DNA of 64,000 nucleotides from NCBI GenBank assembly GCA_963836735.1, contig CAWIKP010000003.1:1-64000 (forward strand), read 5' to 3'. The translations under genes and the position numbers were made by a program. This document shows positions 47,624-56,530 of this stretch, piece by piece. Source of the DNA: JACCXG01 sp963836735. Its GTDB lineage: Bacteria > Acidobacteriota > Vicinamibacteria > Vicinamibacterales > 2-12-FULL-66-21. The stretch's first letter is position 1, and each line of letters begins with the position of its first letter. Under the pieces are notes generated by a model. It was not told where the DNA came from, searched no databases, and worked only from the letters and a program-made list of their open reading frames with translations.

Positions 47624-49021
47624 TCAGCTCGACCCGCTGGTGGCCTCGCTCTCTTGAACGAGCGCTTTCCAGCGAGTCTTCCAGTCGTACTTGACGCCGC
47701 TCGACTCGATGATCAGATCGAAGTAGCGGCGGATACTGTCGAAATTGTCCCGGGCCTCGGGTTTTCCCGCGAGTTGGGCCAGGCACTTGTCAGCTTCCTC
47801 GGTGTTCCCAAGGGCGAGGGCTGCGTTGACCATGTTGCCCTGGCTCCAGATGCTGGGCGGCTTGGCCGCACGCTCCCGTTCGAGAAGTTCGTGAAAATGC
47901 CCTCTTGCGTCCGGCGATCCCGTCTTCAGGGCGGCAATCGCGCGCATGTTGGCGACGTAGGTCGACTCCTGCGCGCAGGTTGGATGCCGCGGACGAGCAC
48001 CCGGTACGCGCCCGTCCATTCGTGGCCCTCCACGAGTATGCGCACCTGCAGGTTCAAGGCCTCCTCGTCGGCGGTGAGCACTTCGGGGTCGTAGGCTTCT
48101 TCATTCGTGCACTGATGTCACGCTCGCTTTTCGCGCCTTCCGTGGCCTTCCTTGTTCGTTGCGGTATTGGCCTCCAGCTCCGCCCGCCCCAGCTCGCGGA
48201 GCACGAGCATGTCTCGAGGGGACAGCTGCTGGGCCAGCAGCAACTGTTCCTTCGCTCTTTCCCACTCCTTCAGCCGACGGAAACCTTCCGCCAGGCGCGA
48301 ATGGAGTCGGAAGTCGATCGGTGTCTCCTTGTCGTCGGCCTTTGCCGCTCCAAGGAACGCGATATTGATCCAGCGCCGGGCGGAGCGCACGAATGCCGGG
48401 TTGTTCTTTGCCAGCTGGGTATCGAGACGGGCCGTCCACTCCAGGACGAGATCCTGCCGCTGGTGGATGGGAGGTCCCGGAAGAATATCCTGTGCATCCT
48501 CGACGAACCTGCTGACTGCCCAGGTCCCCCATGGCTTCGTCGATGCGGCCATCCTGGCGGCTTCTTGTCCAGCGCCGGCGCAGGCCGTGCCATGAAGCGA
48601 TCGTCAAAGCTCGTAGAGCTCTGCGCATTCAGACCGTCCGCAACCTGAACGGACTGAAACGGGCCCATCACTTCTGGACCGGGAGCAGGAACCTGATAGG
48701 GATAACCTGCTTTTCCTGGGTCGCCATCCTTCTCGCCGGCTGCCGCGCGTCGGCGCACTGCGCATGACGCCTTTAACCGCGCCGGCCTCCCACAGCACCC
48801 ACTTCCCGGCGAACGAGCTTGGCGTCAGCAGGATGAAGGTGGCCTGCGCCTCCGCGACCTGGCCGTGAATCCACTCGATCCAGCTGCTTCCAGGCGCGAT
48901 CGAGCCGTCTTTCGAAGACACCTCTGACATCGACCAGATCTGCGGTGACGGCTTTGAGCAAATCCTCGAAGCGGCCAGCCAGCTTCGCATCCTGATGGGA
49001 ATGACTGATGAAGACCCTCAT
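47624..49021 (-). pseudogene. TIR-domain / TPR protein, broken by several frameshifts
   Basis: The first third, starting MRVFISHSHQDAKLAGRFED at 49021, is a TIR domain. After correcting one G at 48921-48922 it continues SSKDGSIAPGSSWIEWI and LLTPSSFAGKWVLWEAGAV, where the Glu in WEAG fits the TIR catalytic glutamate. After at least two more frame changes it reads VIPIRFLLP and VMGPFQSVQVADGLNAQS, then a TPR-like part (VFVEDAQDI region near 48540, RRLKEWERAKEQLLLAQQ, and ALGNTEEADKCLAQLAGKPE near the end). At least five indels are needed for one continuous protein, many more than in other genes here, so decay is possible. Some TIR proteins cleave NAD or signal in anti-phage defence. It lies downstream of the CIS tube gene. 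Confidence 0.6.
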
Positions 49022-49082
49022 TCGGGCATGAGAGCTCCTTGTGCGGGGCGACAATACCCTTACCGCCTTGCGATCCGGCGCG

Positions 49083-49562
49083 TCATCTCGCCACCACCGA
49101 TACACGGTTCGTCTCCCGGACGGTGACCTGACAAGTCGCCTTGACGGGTGTACCGTCCGGCAGGAACATCACGTACCGGGTCGAAAGCGATTCGATCACA
49201 CCCTGAAACTCGGGGAGCTTTCCTGACCCCCATTTGATGCCGACTCGCGGCGGCCGCTTCGTGTCTTCGGCCCCGTTCGGCTCCCGGACCTGGGCCAGCT
49301 TGAAGAGGTCATCGAGGAAGTCGCCGTGAACGTTCGCGCCGGTGGAGGTCCCGTCGAACAGGAGCTCGAAGGTCATCATTCGGCCGATCGACGATCCGAG
49401 CTCGAGCGCGGGCTGATCGCCATGCGAATGCGGTGCTTCCCGCCATGGCACGGAATGGTCGATGCGGAGCTCGGCCGGGTTGAACATGGCCGTTACCGCG
49501 AGGCGGGGCGTCTCCAGGGAACGGATCGACAGCTTCGCCGTGGGATCGATAGCGGGAGCCAT
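49083..49562 (-). CDS. Contractile injection system tube-type protein (CIS_tube / Afp7-like)
   Basis: A 159-residue protein matching the N-terminal domain of extracellular contractile injection system tube-capping/adaptor proteins. Landmarks are TAMFNPAELRIDHSVPW, MMTFELLFDGTSTGANVHG, RPPRVGIKWGSGKLPEFQGV and RYVMFLPDGTPVKATCQVTV. Family members usually carry a LysM domain after it; this one ends at RETNRVSVVAR, so it is shorter. The ATG at 49562 has GAGGA upstream. It is 61 bases upstream of the TIR-TPR gene on the same strand and divergent from the DUF1592 gene at 49702. No sheath, baseplate or spike gene is nearby, so it is an orphan in this window. Confidence 0.8.
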   Translation of the reverse strand: MAPAIDPTAKLSIRSLETPRLAVTAMFNPAELRIDHSVPWREAPHSHGDQPALELGSSIGRMMTFELLFDGTSTGANVHGDFLDDLFKLAQVREPNGAEDTKRPPRVGIKWGSGKLPEFQGVIESLSTRYVMFLPDGTPVKATCQVTVRETNRVSVVAR

Positions 49563-49701
49563 GGCGATTCCTCGAGGCGCTGGCGCACTGGACGATGATC
49601 CGCCTCACGCAGCGACCGGGTGAGAGGCTACCTCAAAAAGGTCACGGGCTTGCCCCTCCACAGCTCGACTCCCGGTAAGGTCACGCGTAAAATGCAGCGA
49701 T

Positions 49702-52080
49702 ATGCGGCTGGGGACTCCCGGGGTGGTGTCAATCGCGGTCGGCGTGTCGGCGCTGCTGACCGCCGGCGGCCTCGGCCTTACGCTGGACGCGCGTCAGTCC
49801 CCTGCCCACGCTGTGAGCTCGACCGCCGGGCTGTTTTCGTTTGTCGACGAGTACTGCCTGTCGTGCCACGACGAGGACAAGAAGAAAGGTGGCCTGGCGC
49901 TCGAGCCGATTGCCGCGCACGACGTGGACCGGCATCCCGACGTCTGGGAGAAGGTGGTGCGCAAGCTTCGGGCGCGCCAGATGCCGCCCGTCGGCAAGGA
50001 GCGGCCGGACGATCGCACCTACGACACGGTGGTCCGCTACCTGGAAACCTCGCTCGATCGGGCCGCCGCGGCCCATCCGAATCCTGGCCGCACGGCGACC
50101 ATCCGGCGCCTCACCCGGACCGAGTATCACAACGCGGTCCGCGACCTGCTGGCGGTCGACGTCGATGTGAGCGCGCTCTTGCCGGCCGACGATGCCAGCT
50201 ACGGGTTCGACAACGTGACGGTTGGCGACCTGTCGCCGACGCTGCTGGATCGCTACATCTCCGCGGCAGAGAAGATCAGCCGCCTCGCAATCGGACGTCC
50301 GAGCCGATCGCCCGGCGGTGAAACGATCCGGGTGCCGCCCGATCTCACGCAGGAGAGTCATCTCGAGGGACTTCCGATTGGTACGCGCGGCGGGGCGGTC
50401 CTGCCCTACACGTTCCCGATGGACGGTGAGTACGACATTCAGATCCGGCTGACCCGGGATCGCGATGAGCACGTCGAGGGGTTGACCGATACACACGATG
50501 TCGAGCTGCTGCTGGACAAGGCGCGCGTGCAGGTGTTCACGGTCAAGCCGCCGCAGGGCGAGACGCTGCATGCCACCGCCGATCAACACCTCAAGATCCG
50601 CGTGCCGGTCCAGGCCGGGCCGCACGAGATCGGCGTCGCGTTCCTGAAGAAGCCTTCGTTGCTGCAGGAGACCACGCGCCAGCCGTATCAGGCCCACTTC
50701 AATTCCTATCGGCATCCCAGAATCCAGCCGGCCGTCTATTCGATTTCCATCGTGGGGCCGTACGGCGCCACGAGCCCGGGCGACACACCGAGCCGCCGGC
50801 GGATCTTCGTGTCGCGGCCGGCGAGCACGGACGATGGAGACCGATCGGCCAGACTGATCCTCGCGTCGCTGATGCGGCGGGCGTATCGGCGCCCGGTCAC
50901 GGACGCAGACCTGCAGGGGCCGCTCGCGCTCTACCGGAAGGCCCGCGCGGATGGCGACTTCGATGCCGGCATCGAGATGGCGGTGTCGGCGGTGCTGGTG
51001 AGTCCGCACTTCCTTTTTCGCGTGGAGCAGGATCCCGCCGGTGCGGCGCCCGGCACACCCTATCGCGTCAGCGATCTGGAGCTGGCCTCCCGGCTCTCAT
51101 TCTTTCTGTGGAGCAGCATTCCGGACGACGAGCTGCTGAACCTGGCGATCGCCGGCAGGCTTCACGACCCGGTGGCGCTCGAGCGCCAGGTGCGCCGCAT
51201 GCTCGCGGACTCGCGCGCGGAGGCGCTGGTCACGAATTTCGCCGCGCAGTGGCTGCACCTGCGCAACCTCGATTCGATCACGCCGGACATGCGGCTGTTC
51301 CCGGACTTCGACGAGAATCTGCGGAACGCCTTCCGACGGGAAACGGAGCTCTTCTTCGAAAGCGTGCTCCAGGAAGACCGGAGCGTGCTGGATCTGTTGC
51401 GCGCGAACTACACGTTCGTCAACGAGCGGCTTGCGAAGCATTACGGCCTGCCGCACATCTATGGCACGCGGTTCAGGCGCGTGACGCTCGAAGAAGGCAG
51501 CGAACGCGGCGGACTGCTTCGCCAGGGCAGCATTTTGACGGTCACGTCCTATGCGACCAGGACCTCGCCGGTCGTGCGCGGCAAATGGATCCTCGACAAC
51601 CTGATGGGCGTGCCGCCTCCGCCCCCGTTGCCCGACGTGCCGGCGCTGAAGGACAACACGGTGGACGGCAATCTGTCGGTTCGGAAGCGCCTGGCCGAGC
51701 ACCGGAGCAACCCGACCTGTGCGGCGTGCCATAACCTGATGGATCCGCTGGGGCTGTCGCTGGAGAAGTTCGACGCGGTCGGCCGCCGGCGCGACGTCGA
51801 GGCCGGGATCCCGATCGATGCCGCCGGAGGCCTTCCCGACGGCAGCCGGTTTGCCGACGTCGAAGGGCTCGAAAACGCGCTGTTGCGACGGCCGGAGCTG
51901 TTCGTCGGGACGGTCGCCGAAAAGCTGCTGATCTACGGGTCGGGACGCGGACTCGAGTACTACGACGCCCCGGCGATCCGCACGATCGTGCGGGACGCCC
52001 GGGCGAAGGACTTCCGCATGTCGTCAATCATTCTCGGAGTCGTCAAGAGCCAGCCGTTTCAGATGAGGACGTCGCGATGA
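49702..52080 (+). CDS. DUF1592/DUF1588/DUF1585 cytochrome-like protein
   Basis: A 792-residue secreted protein with a signal peptide (VSALLTAGGLGLTLDA) and planctomycete-type cytochrome domains. Heme sites are CLSCH (residue ~52) and CAACH (near residue 674). The DUF1587-like region RLTRTEYHNAVRDLLAVD, DUF1592 (VLVSPHFLFRVEQDPAGAAPG ... SFFLWSSIPDDELL) and DUF1588/1585 (GGLLRQGSILTVTSYATRTSPV ... LDPLG-like MDPLGLSLEKFDAVG) follow in order. The DUF1552 gene overlaps its stop by four bases. Together with the ankyrin gene it forms the common three-gene module of Acidobacteriota and Planctomycetota; the biochemical role is unknown. Confidence 0.9.
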   Translation: MRLGTPGVVSIAVGVSALLTAGGLGLTLDARQSPAHAVSSTAGLFSFVDEYCLSCHDEDKKKGGLALEPIAAHDVDRHPDVWEKVVRKLRARQMPPVGKERPDDRTYDTVVRYLETSLDRAAAAHPNPGRTATIRRLTRTEYHNAVRDLLAVDVDVSALLPADDASYGFDNVTVGDLSPTLLDRYISAAEKISRLAIGRPSRSPGGETIRVPPDLTQESHLEGLPIGTRGGAVLPYTFPMDGEYDIQIRLTRDRDEHVEGLTDTHDVELLLDKARVQVFTVKPPQGETLHATADQHLKIRVPVQAGPHEIGVAFLKKPSLLQETTRQPYQAHFNSYRHPRIQPAVYSISIVGPYGATSPGDTPSRRRIFVSRPASTDDGDRSARLILASLMRRAYRRPVTDADLQGPLALYRKARADGDFDAGIEMAVSAVLVSPHFLFRVEQDPAGAAPGTPYRVSDLELASRLSFFLWSSIPDDELLNLAIAGRLHDPVALERQVRRMLADSRAEALVTNFAAQWLHLRNLDSITPDMRLFPDFDENLRNAFRRETELFFESVLQEDRSVLDLLRANYTFVNERLAKHYGLPHIYGTRFRRVTLEEGSERGGLLRQGSILTVTSYATRTSPVVRGKWILDNLMGVPPPPPLPDVPALKDNTVDGNLSVRKRLAEHRSNPTCAACHNLMDPLGLSLEKFDAVGRRRDVEAGIPIDAAGGLPDGSRFADVEGLENALLRRPELFVGTVAEKLLIYGSGRGLEYYDAPAIRTIVRDARAKDFRMSSIILGVVKSQPFQMRTSR

Positions 52081-53408
52081 TTATCACCAGGAAGGCATTG
52101 CCGCGCCGGACGTTCCTGCGCGGGCTCGGCGCCACCGTCGCCCTCCCGCTCCTCGATGCCATGGTGCCGTCGATGACGGCTCTCGCGAGGTCTGCGGCCG
52201 CGCCGGTGCGGCGCCTGGGCTTCGTCTACATGCCGATGGGCTGCGACCTCTCCCGTTGGACGCCAACGGGCGACGGGCGCCTGATCGAGTTGTCGCCGAC
52301 GCTGCAGTCGCTGGCTCCGGTGGCGGATCAGCTCACGGTGATTTCGAACCTCGAGCTGAAGAACGCGTACCCGGGAACGCACGCCACCTCGAACGCCGCG
52401 TTCCTGAGCGCCGCAACCGCGAAGTGGACCGAGAGCACGGATTACCACCTCGGCACCACGGTCGATCAAATTGCGGCAAAGGAGATCGGCCACCAGACGC
52501 TGCTGCCCTCGCTCGAGCTGTCGATGGATCTGCTCCAGACGGTGGGCCAGTGCGACAACGGCTACGCCTGCGTCTATCAGAACAACCTGTCGTGGTCGTC
52601 ACCGACGACGCCGCTGCCGGCTGAAGCGCATCCGCGGATTGTGTTCGAGCGCCTGTTCGGTGAGGGCGGCAGCGCCGCCGACCGCCTCGCCGCGCTGCGA
52701 AGGCGGGCCAGCCTTCTCGACTGGGTGCGCGACGACATCACCCGCTTGCGGAGCACGCTCGGACCGGAAGATCGGACGCGGGTCGATCAATACCTCGACA
52801 CGGTGCGCGAGGTGGAGCGTCGGATCCAGAAGGCGGAGAGCAGCACCGCCGATCAGCCGTTGCCCGATCTCGATCGGCCGGCCGGAGTGCCGGCAGCCTA
52901 CGCCGACCACGCCAAGCTGATGTTCGATCTGCAGGTGCTCGCCCTCCAGGGAGACGTCACCAGGGTGATCACGTTCCAGCTCGCGCGGGAGACGAGCAAC
53001 CGCACCTACGCCGAGATCGGCGTGCCCGACCCGCACCATCCGCTGACCCATCACGGGAACGATCCGAACAAGATCGCGAGGATGGCGAAGATCAATGCCT
53101 TCCACGTGTCGTTGTTCGCGTACCTCATCGAGAAGCTGAAGTCCACGCCCGAGGGTGACGGCACGCTGCTCGATCACTCGCTGTATCTCTACGGGAGCGG
53201 CATGGGCAATCCCAACGTGCACGACCACGTCAACCTGCCGGTCGTGGTCGCCGGCGGCGCCGGGAAGGTCAAGGGCGGCCGTCACATCAAATACGCCGAG
53301 CCGACACCGTTGGCCAACCTGCACCTGACGCTCCTGGAGCGCGTCGGGGTGCGGATGGACGCCTTCGCCGACAGCAAGGGCAAGGTCGATGAGCTGCTTG
53401 CGTTGTAG
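52077..53408 (+). CDS. DUF1552 TAT-exported protein
   Basis: A 443-residue protein with a twin-arginine leader (PRRTFLRGLGATVALPLLDAM). The DUF1552 signatures are LGFVYMPMGCDLSRWTPTG, AYPGTHATSNAAFLSAA, ELSMDLLQTVGQCDNGYACV and FQLARETSNRTYAEIGVPDP, ending SLYLYGSGMGNPNVHDHVNL. The start ATG at 52077 overlaps the DUF1592 stop. Proteins of this family are always beside DUF1592 partners and are thought to act as sulfatase-like or scaffold components, without proof. The length is normal and the frame unbroken. Confidence 0.92.
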   Translation: MIITRKALPRRTFLRGLGATVALPLLDAMVPSMTALARSAAAPVRRLGFVYMPMGCDLSRWTPTGDGRLIELSPTLQSLAPVADQLTVISNLELKNAYPGTHATSNAAFLSAATAKWTESTDYHLGTTVDQIAAKEIGHQTLLPSLELSMDLLQTVGQCDNGYACVYQNNLSWSSPTTPLPAEAHPRIVFERLFGEGGSAADRLAALRRRASLLDWVRDDITRLRSTLGPEDRTRVDQYLDTVREVERRIQKAESSTADQPLPDLDRPAGVPAAYADHAKLMFDLQVLALQGDVTRVITFQLARETSNRTYAEIGVPDPHHPLTHHGNDPNKIARMAKINAFHVSLFAYLIEKLKSTPEGDGTLLDHSLYLYGSGMGNPNVHDHVNLPVVVAGGAGKVKGGRHIKYAEPTPLANLHLTLLERVGVRMDAFADSKGKVDELLAL

Positions 53409-54873
53409 CGCCATTGCCCTGTTGCTGTTTGCCGCTGGCCTGCAGGCAGCCGGGCCGTCGTCGCTCGCCGACGCCACCGAAAAGCTGGATCGGACCGGGG
53501 TCCGGGCGCTGCTGAAACAGCATGCTGACGTGAATGCTGCCCAGGCCGATGGGATGACGGCCTTGCACTGGGCGGCCTATCACGACGACGAGGACATCGC
53601 CGCGCTATTGGTGAAGGCCGGCGCCAACGCGAAAGCGGCGAACCGGTACGGCGTCAGTGCCCTCTCGCTCGCCTGCACCAACGGCAGCGCGGCGATGGTC
53701 GGACTGCTGCTGAACGCGGGCGCCGATCCGAACGGGTCCCTTCCCGGCGGCGAGACACCGTTGATGACCGCGGCGCGGACCGGATCGCTCGAGTCGGTGA
53801 AGGCGCTGCTTTCGCGCGGTGCCGTAGTCGATGCCAAAGACGAGAGCCGCGGGCAGACTGCCCTGATGTGGGCAGCGGCCGAGGGCCATGCGGCCGTCGT
53901 CCAGGAGTTGATTGCGGCAAAGGCGGATTTCCGGACACGCCTGCCCTCCGGCTTCACGCCGCTGTTGTTCGCGGTCCGGGAAGGCCGGCTCCCGGTTCTC
54001 CGGGTGCTGCTCGAGGCCGGGGCCGATCCGAACGACGCAATCCCCGTCGATGGCGCCAAACGGCGCGGCTACGGCGGCCGGCTGCCGGCGGCGGGCACCA
54101 GCGCGCTGCTCCTGGCAGTGGTGAACGCGCACTTCGAGCTCGCCTCGGAGCTGCTGGATGCCGGCGCGAACCCGAATGTCGATCTGACCGGCTTCACCCC
54201 GCTGCACGCGATCACCGTGGTGCGCAAGCCCGGCGTCGGCGACAACGACCCGGCGCCTGAAGGATCGGGCCGGACGACGAACCTCGAGCTGGTCGAGAAG
54301 CTCGCCGCGAAGGGCGCGGATCTGAATGCGCGCATGACGAAGCGCGTGAACCTGAACAACACGCGGGCGAACGAGCTAGGCGCAACGCCGTTCTTCCTCG
54401 CGGCCCTGACCGCGGATGCCGAGCTGATGAAGACCCTGGCAGCGCTCGGCGCGGACACCCGCCTGATGAACGTCGAAAACAGCACACCCCTGATGGCGGC
54501 TGCCGGGCTGGCCACGCGATCCCCGGGCGAGGATGCCGGCACGGAAAGCGAAGTGCTGGAGGCCGTTCAGGTCCTGCTGGATCTCGGTGCCGACGCGAAC
54601 GCGGTCGACAACAACGGCGAGACCGCGATGCATGCCGCGGCCTACAAGAATCTTCCGCTGGTGGTGAAGTTCCTCGCCGCCAAGGGCGCCCGGATCGACG
54701 TCTGGAACAAGGAAGACAAGTTCGGCTGGACGCCGCTGGCGATCGCCATCGGGTATCGCTTCGGCAATTTCAAGCCTTCAGCCGTTACCGAGGCCGCGAT
54801 TCGTGAAGTGATGATCGCTGCCGGCGTCACGCCGCCGAAGACTGTCGTCGCGAAGACACAGCAGATCTATTAG
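53389..54873 (+). CDS. Secreted ankyrin-repeat protein
   Basis: A 494-residue protein with a short signal peptide (AIALLLFAAGLQAAG) and about nine ankyrin repeats, for example GMTALHWAAYHDDEDIAALL, GETPLMTAARTGSLESVKALL, GQTALMWAAAEGHAAVVQEL and GETAMHAAAYKNLPLVVKFL. An insertion of about 40 residues around RKPGVGDNDPAPEGSGRTTN occurs near residue 285. The start overlaps the DUF1552 stop by 20 bases. Ankyrin partners follow DUF1592-DUF1552 pairs in many Acidobacteriota; a protein-binding role in the periplasm is likely. Confidence 0.92.
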   Translation: MSCLRCSAIALLLFAAGLQAAGPSSLADATEKLDRTGVRALLKQHADVNAAQADGMTALHWAAYHDDEDIAALLVKAGANAKAANRYGVSALSLACTNGSAAMVGLLLNAGADPNGSLPGGETPLMTAARTGSLESVKALLSRGAVVDAKDESRGQTALMWAAAEGHAAVVQELIAAKADFRTRLPSGFTPLLFAVREGRLPVLRVLLEAGADPNDAIPVDGAKRRGYGGRLPAAGTSALLLAVVNAHFELASELLDAGANPNVDLTGFTPLHAITVVRKPGVGDNDPAPEGSGRTTNLELVEKLAAKGADLNARMTKRVNLNNTRANELGATPFFLAALTADAELMKTLAALGADTRLMNVENSTPLMAAAGLATRSPGEDAGTESEVLEAVQVLLDLGADANAVDNNGETAMHAAAYKNLPLVVKFLAAKGARIDVWNKEDKFGWTPLAIAIGYRFGNFKPSAVTEAAIREVMIAAGVTPPKTVVAKTQQIY

Positions 54874-55050
54874 CGCGCTGGCGCGCGTCCTGCTTCGAAT
54901 TGTTGCGACCTCGGTCGGCCGACACGGCGCTCGTCCACTCGAGGTCCGGCCCGTGTGCCGATTCCTCGCGGCCCAGCCGCCAACGACTGTCGATCTGCTC
55001 ACTGCCCGTTCGACTATTGGGCAGTGGAATTTCTGTGAAGGAGGCTTTAC
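54874..55050. other. Spacer with leader hairpin before the VOC gene
   Basis: A 177-bp gap. CACTGCCC (55000-55007) and GGGCAGTG (55019-55026) form an 8-bp stem with an 11-base loop directly before the GAAGGAGG ribosome site of the next gene. Nothing else is recognisable. Confidence 0.45.
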
Positions 55051-55542
55051 ATGGCCAAAGCGAAGAGTGGCGTTCCTGCCGGGTTTCATACGGTGACGCC
55101 GCATCTCATCATGAACGATGCCTCGAGTGCCCTGGACTGGTACCAGAAGGCGCTCGGTGCCGAGATCCTGTCGCGCTCACCCGGACCCGATGGGAAAATC
55201 ATGCACGCCGAAATCCAACTCGGCAATTCGCGCATCATGCTGAACGACGAGATGGGCGGCGGCAAGAGCCTGAAGGCGCTGGGCGGATCGCCCGTGTCGA
55301 TCTGGGTCTACGTGGACGACTGCGACGCGCTGTTCAACCGCGCCGTTACCGCCGGAGCAAAGGTGCCGCCCGGCCCGATGGGGGCGCTGGCCGACCAGTT
55401 CTGGGGCGACCGCACCGGCATGTTCACCGACCCCGAGGGCTACTCGTGGACGATCGCGACGCGGAAAGAGGATCTCACCCCGGAAGAGTTGAACAAACGG
55501 GCTGAGGCGTTCTTCAAGGAGTTCGCAGGGGCGCAGAAGTAG
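55051..55542 (+). CDS. PhnB/YdeT-type VOC-family protein
   Basis: A 163-residue glyoxalase-fold protein. It opens GVPAGFHTVTPHLIMNDASSALDWYQKALG, the family N-terminus, then has ISRMLNDEMGG-like NSRIMLNDEMGG, SIWVYVDDCDALFNRAVTAG, and DRTGMFTDPEGYSWTIATR at the end. These PhnB-like proteins are mostly uncharacterised; antibiotic-resistance or lyase roles exist in relatives. The ATG at 55051 follows GAAGGAGG. A strong convergent terminator hairpin follows (55553-55579). Confidence 0.9.
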   Translation: MAKAKSGVPAGFHTVTPHLIMNDASSALDWYQKALGAEILSRSPGPDGKIMHAEIQLGNSRIMLNDEMGGGKSLKALGGSPVSIWVYVDDCDALFNRAVTAGAKVPPGPMGALADQFWGDRTGMFTDPEGYSWTIATRKEDLTPEELNKRAEAFFKEFAGAQK

Positions 55543-55552
55543 GCGGGTCGAC

Positions 55553-55579
55553 GGCCTCGCCGGACGAGCCGGCGAGGCC
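55553..55579. terminator. Bidirectional terminator hairpin
   Basis: A perfect 11-bp stem GGCCTCGCCGG/CCGGCGAGGCC with the loop ACGAG, in the 45-bp gap between the convergent VOC and PEP-mutase-family genes. Confidence 0.75.
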
Positions 55580-55587
55580 GGCCGGCG

Positions 55588-56448
55588 TCAGGTGCTGCGC
55601 GCGTACCGGGCTTCCTCCGCATAATAGGCTGGAAAGCCGACCGCCTTCTTCAAGTCTTCGAAATCCATCGCTGCCGGCGGACGCTCCGATCGCGCGAGGC
55701 TCCCGAGCGCCTCGCGCATCGCCGTGATCGAGACGTTCAGCAGCGTCAGCGGGTAGACAGCAATCTTGTAGCCGATCGCTTCCAGCTGCGACGGCGGCAG
55801 GTTGGGCGTCTTGCCGCCTTCGATCAGGTTCGCCATCTTCGGCCCTTCGACCTCCGCGCAGTAGCGTCGCATCTCGTCCTCGTTCAGCGGCGCCTCCAGG
55901 AACGTGATGTCGGCGCCGATCTCGCGGAACGCCCGGCAGCGATCGATGGCTTCGTCCAGGCTGATGCAGCCGCGCGCGTCGGTGCGCGCCATGATCAGGA
56001 TGTCGGCGCCGGCGTCGCGGGCGTCCACTGCGGCCCGAATCCGCGTCAGCGCCTCCTCGCGTCCGACCACCGACTTGCCTTCCGTGTGGCCGCAGCGCTT
56101 CGGCGCGACCTGGTCCTCGAGCATGATCGCCGCGAATCCGGCGCGGTGATACCCCTGGACCGTGCGCTTGATGTTCTGGGCGCTGCCGAAGCCGGTGTCG
56201 CCGTCGCCAATCATCGGAATCGACACCGCCCGGCAGATGTTCTGGCCCTGGTCGGCCAGCTCACCGTACGAGATGAGCCCGGTGTCCGGCATGCCGAGGC
56301 GCGCGGCCGACACGGCGAAGCCGCTCATGAAGCCGAGCTCGAAGCCGGCTTCTTCGATCAGCCGGGCCGACATCGCGTCGTGACACCCGGGCATCACCAG
56401 GATGCCGGGGCGCGCGAGCAGCGTGCGCAGGCGTTCTGCAGGAGTCAT
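55588..56448 (-). CDS. PEP mutase / isocitrate lyase superfamily enzyme
   Basis: A 286-residue TIM-barrel enzyme. Superfamily motifs are GSGFAVSAARLGMPDTGLIS (residues 40-60 region), GDGDTGFGSAQNIKRTVQGY for the metal-binding aspartates, MLEDQVAPKRCGHTEGKSVV with the catalytic Cys of the KRCGH loop, and GADILIMARTDARG. The family includes carboxyphosphonoenolpyruvate mutase, 2-methylisocitrate lyase and oxaloacetate decarboxylase, and the sequence alone cannot separate them; the KRCGH loop fits a lyase reaction. It stands alone between two terminator-type spacers. Confidence 0.9.
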   Translation of the reverse strand: MTPAERLRTLLARPGILVMPGCHDAMSARLIEEAGFELGFMSGFAVSAARLGMPDTGLISYGELADQGQNICRAVSIPMIGDGDTGFGSAQNIKRTVQGYHRAGFAAIMLEDQVAPKRCGHTEGKSVVGREEALTRIRAAVDARDAGADILIMARTDARGCISLDEAIDRCRAFREIGADITFLEAPLNEDEMRRYCAEVEGPKMANLIEGGKTPNLPPSQLEAIGYKIAVYPLTLLNVSITAMREALGSLARSERPPAAMDFEDLKKAVGFPAYYAEEARYARST

Positions 56449-56530
56449 GCGGGAATTCTAGCGTGGCGGTCGCTCGGTTGGTCGAACCCGCTTGACGGGC
56501 AGCGGACTCAGCGGATACCTTCTCGCCGCC

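Noticed and set aside
46210..47694. 494-codon open frame opposite the FtsX permease
   Set aside because: Same reasoning: antisense shadow, low-complexity charged product, no start signal.
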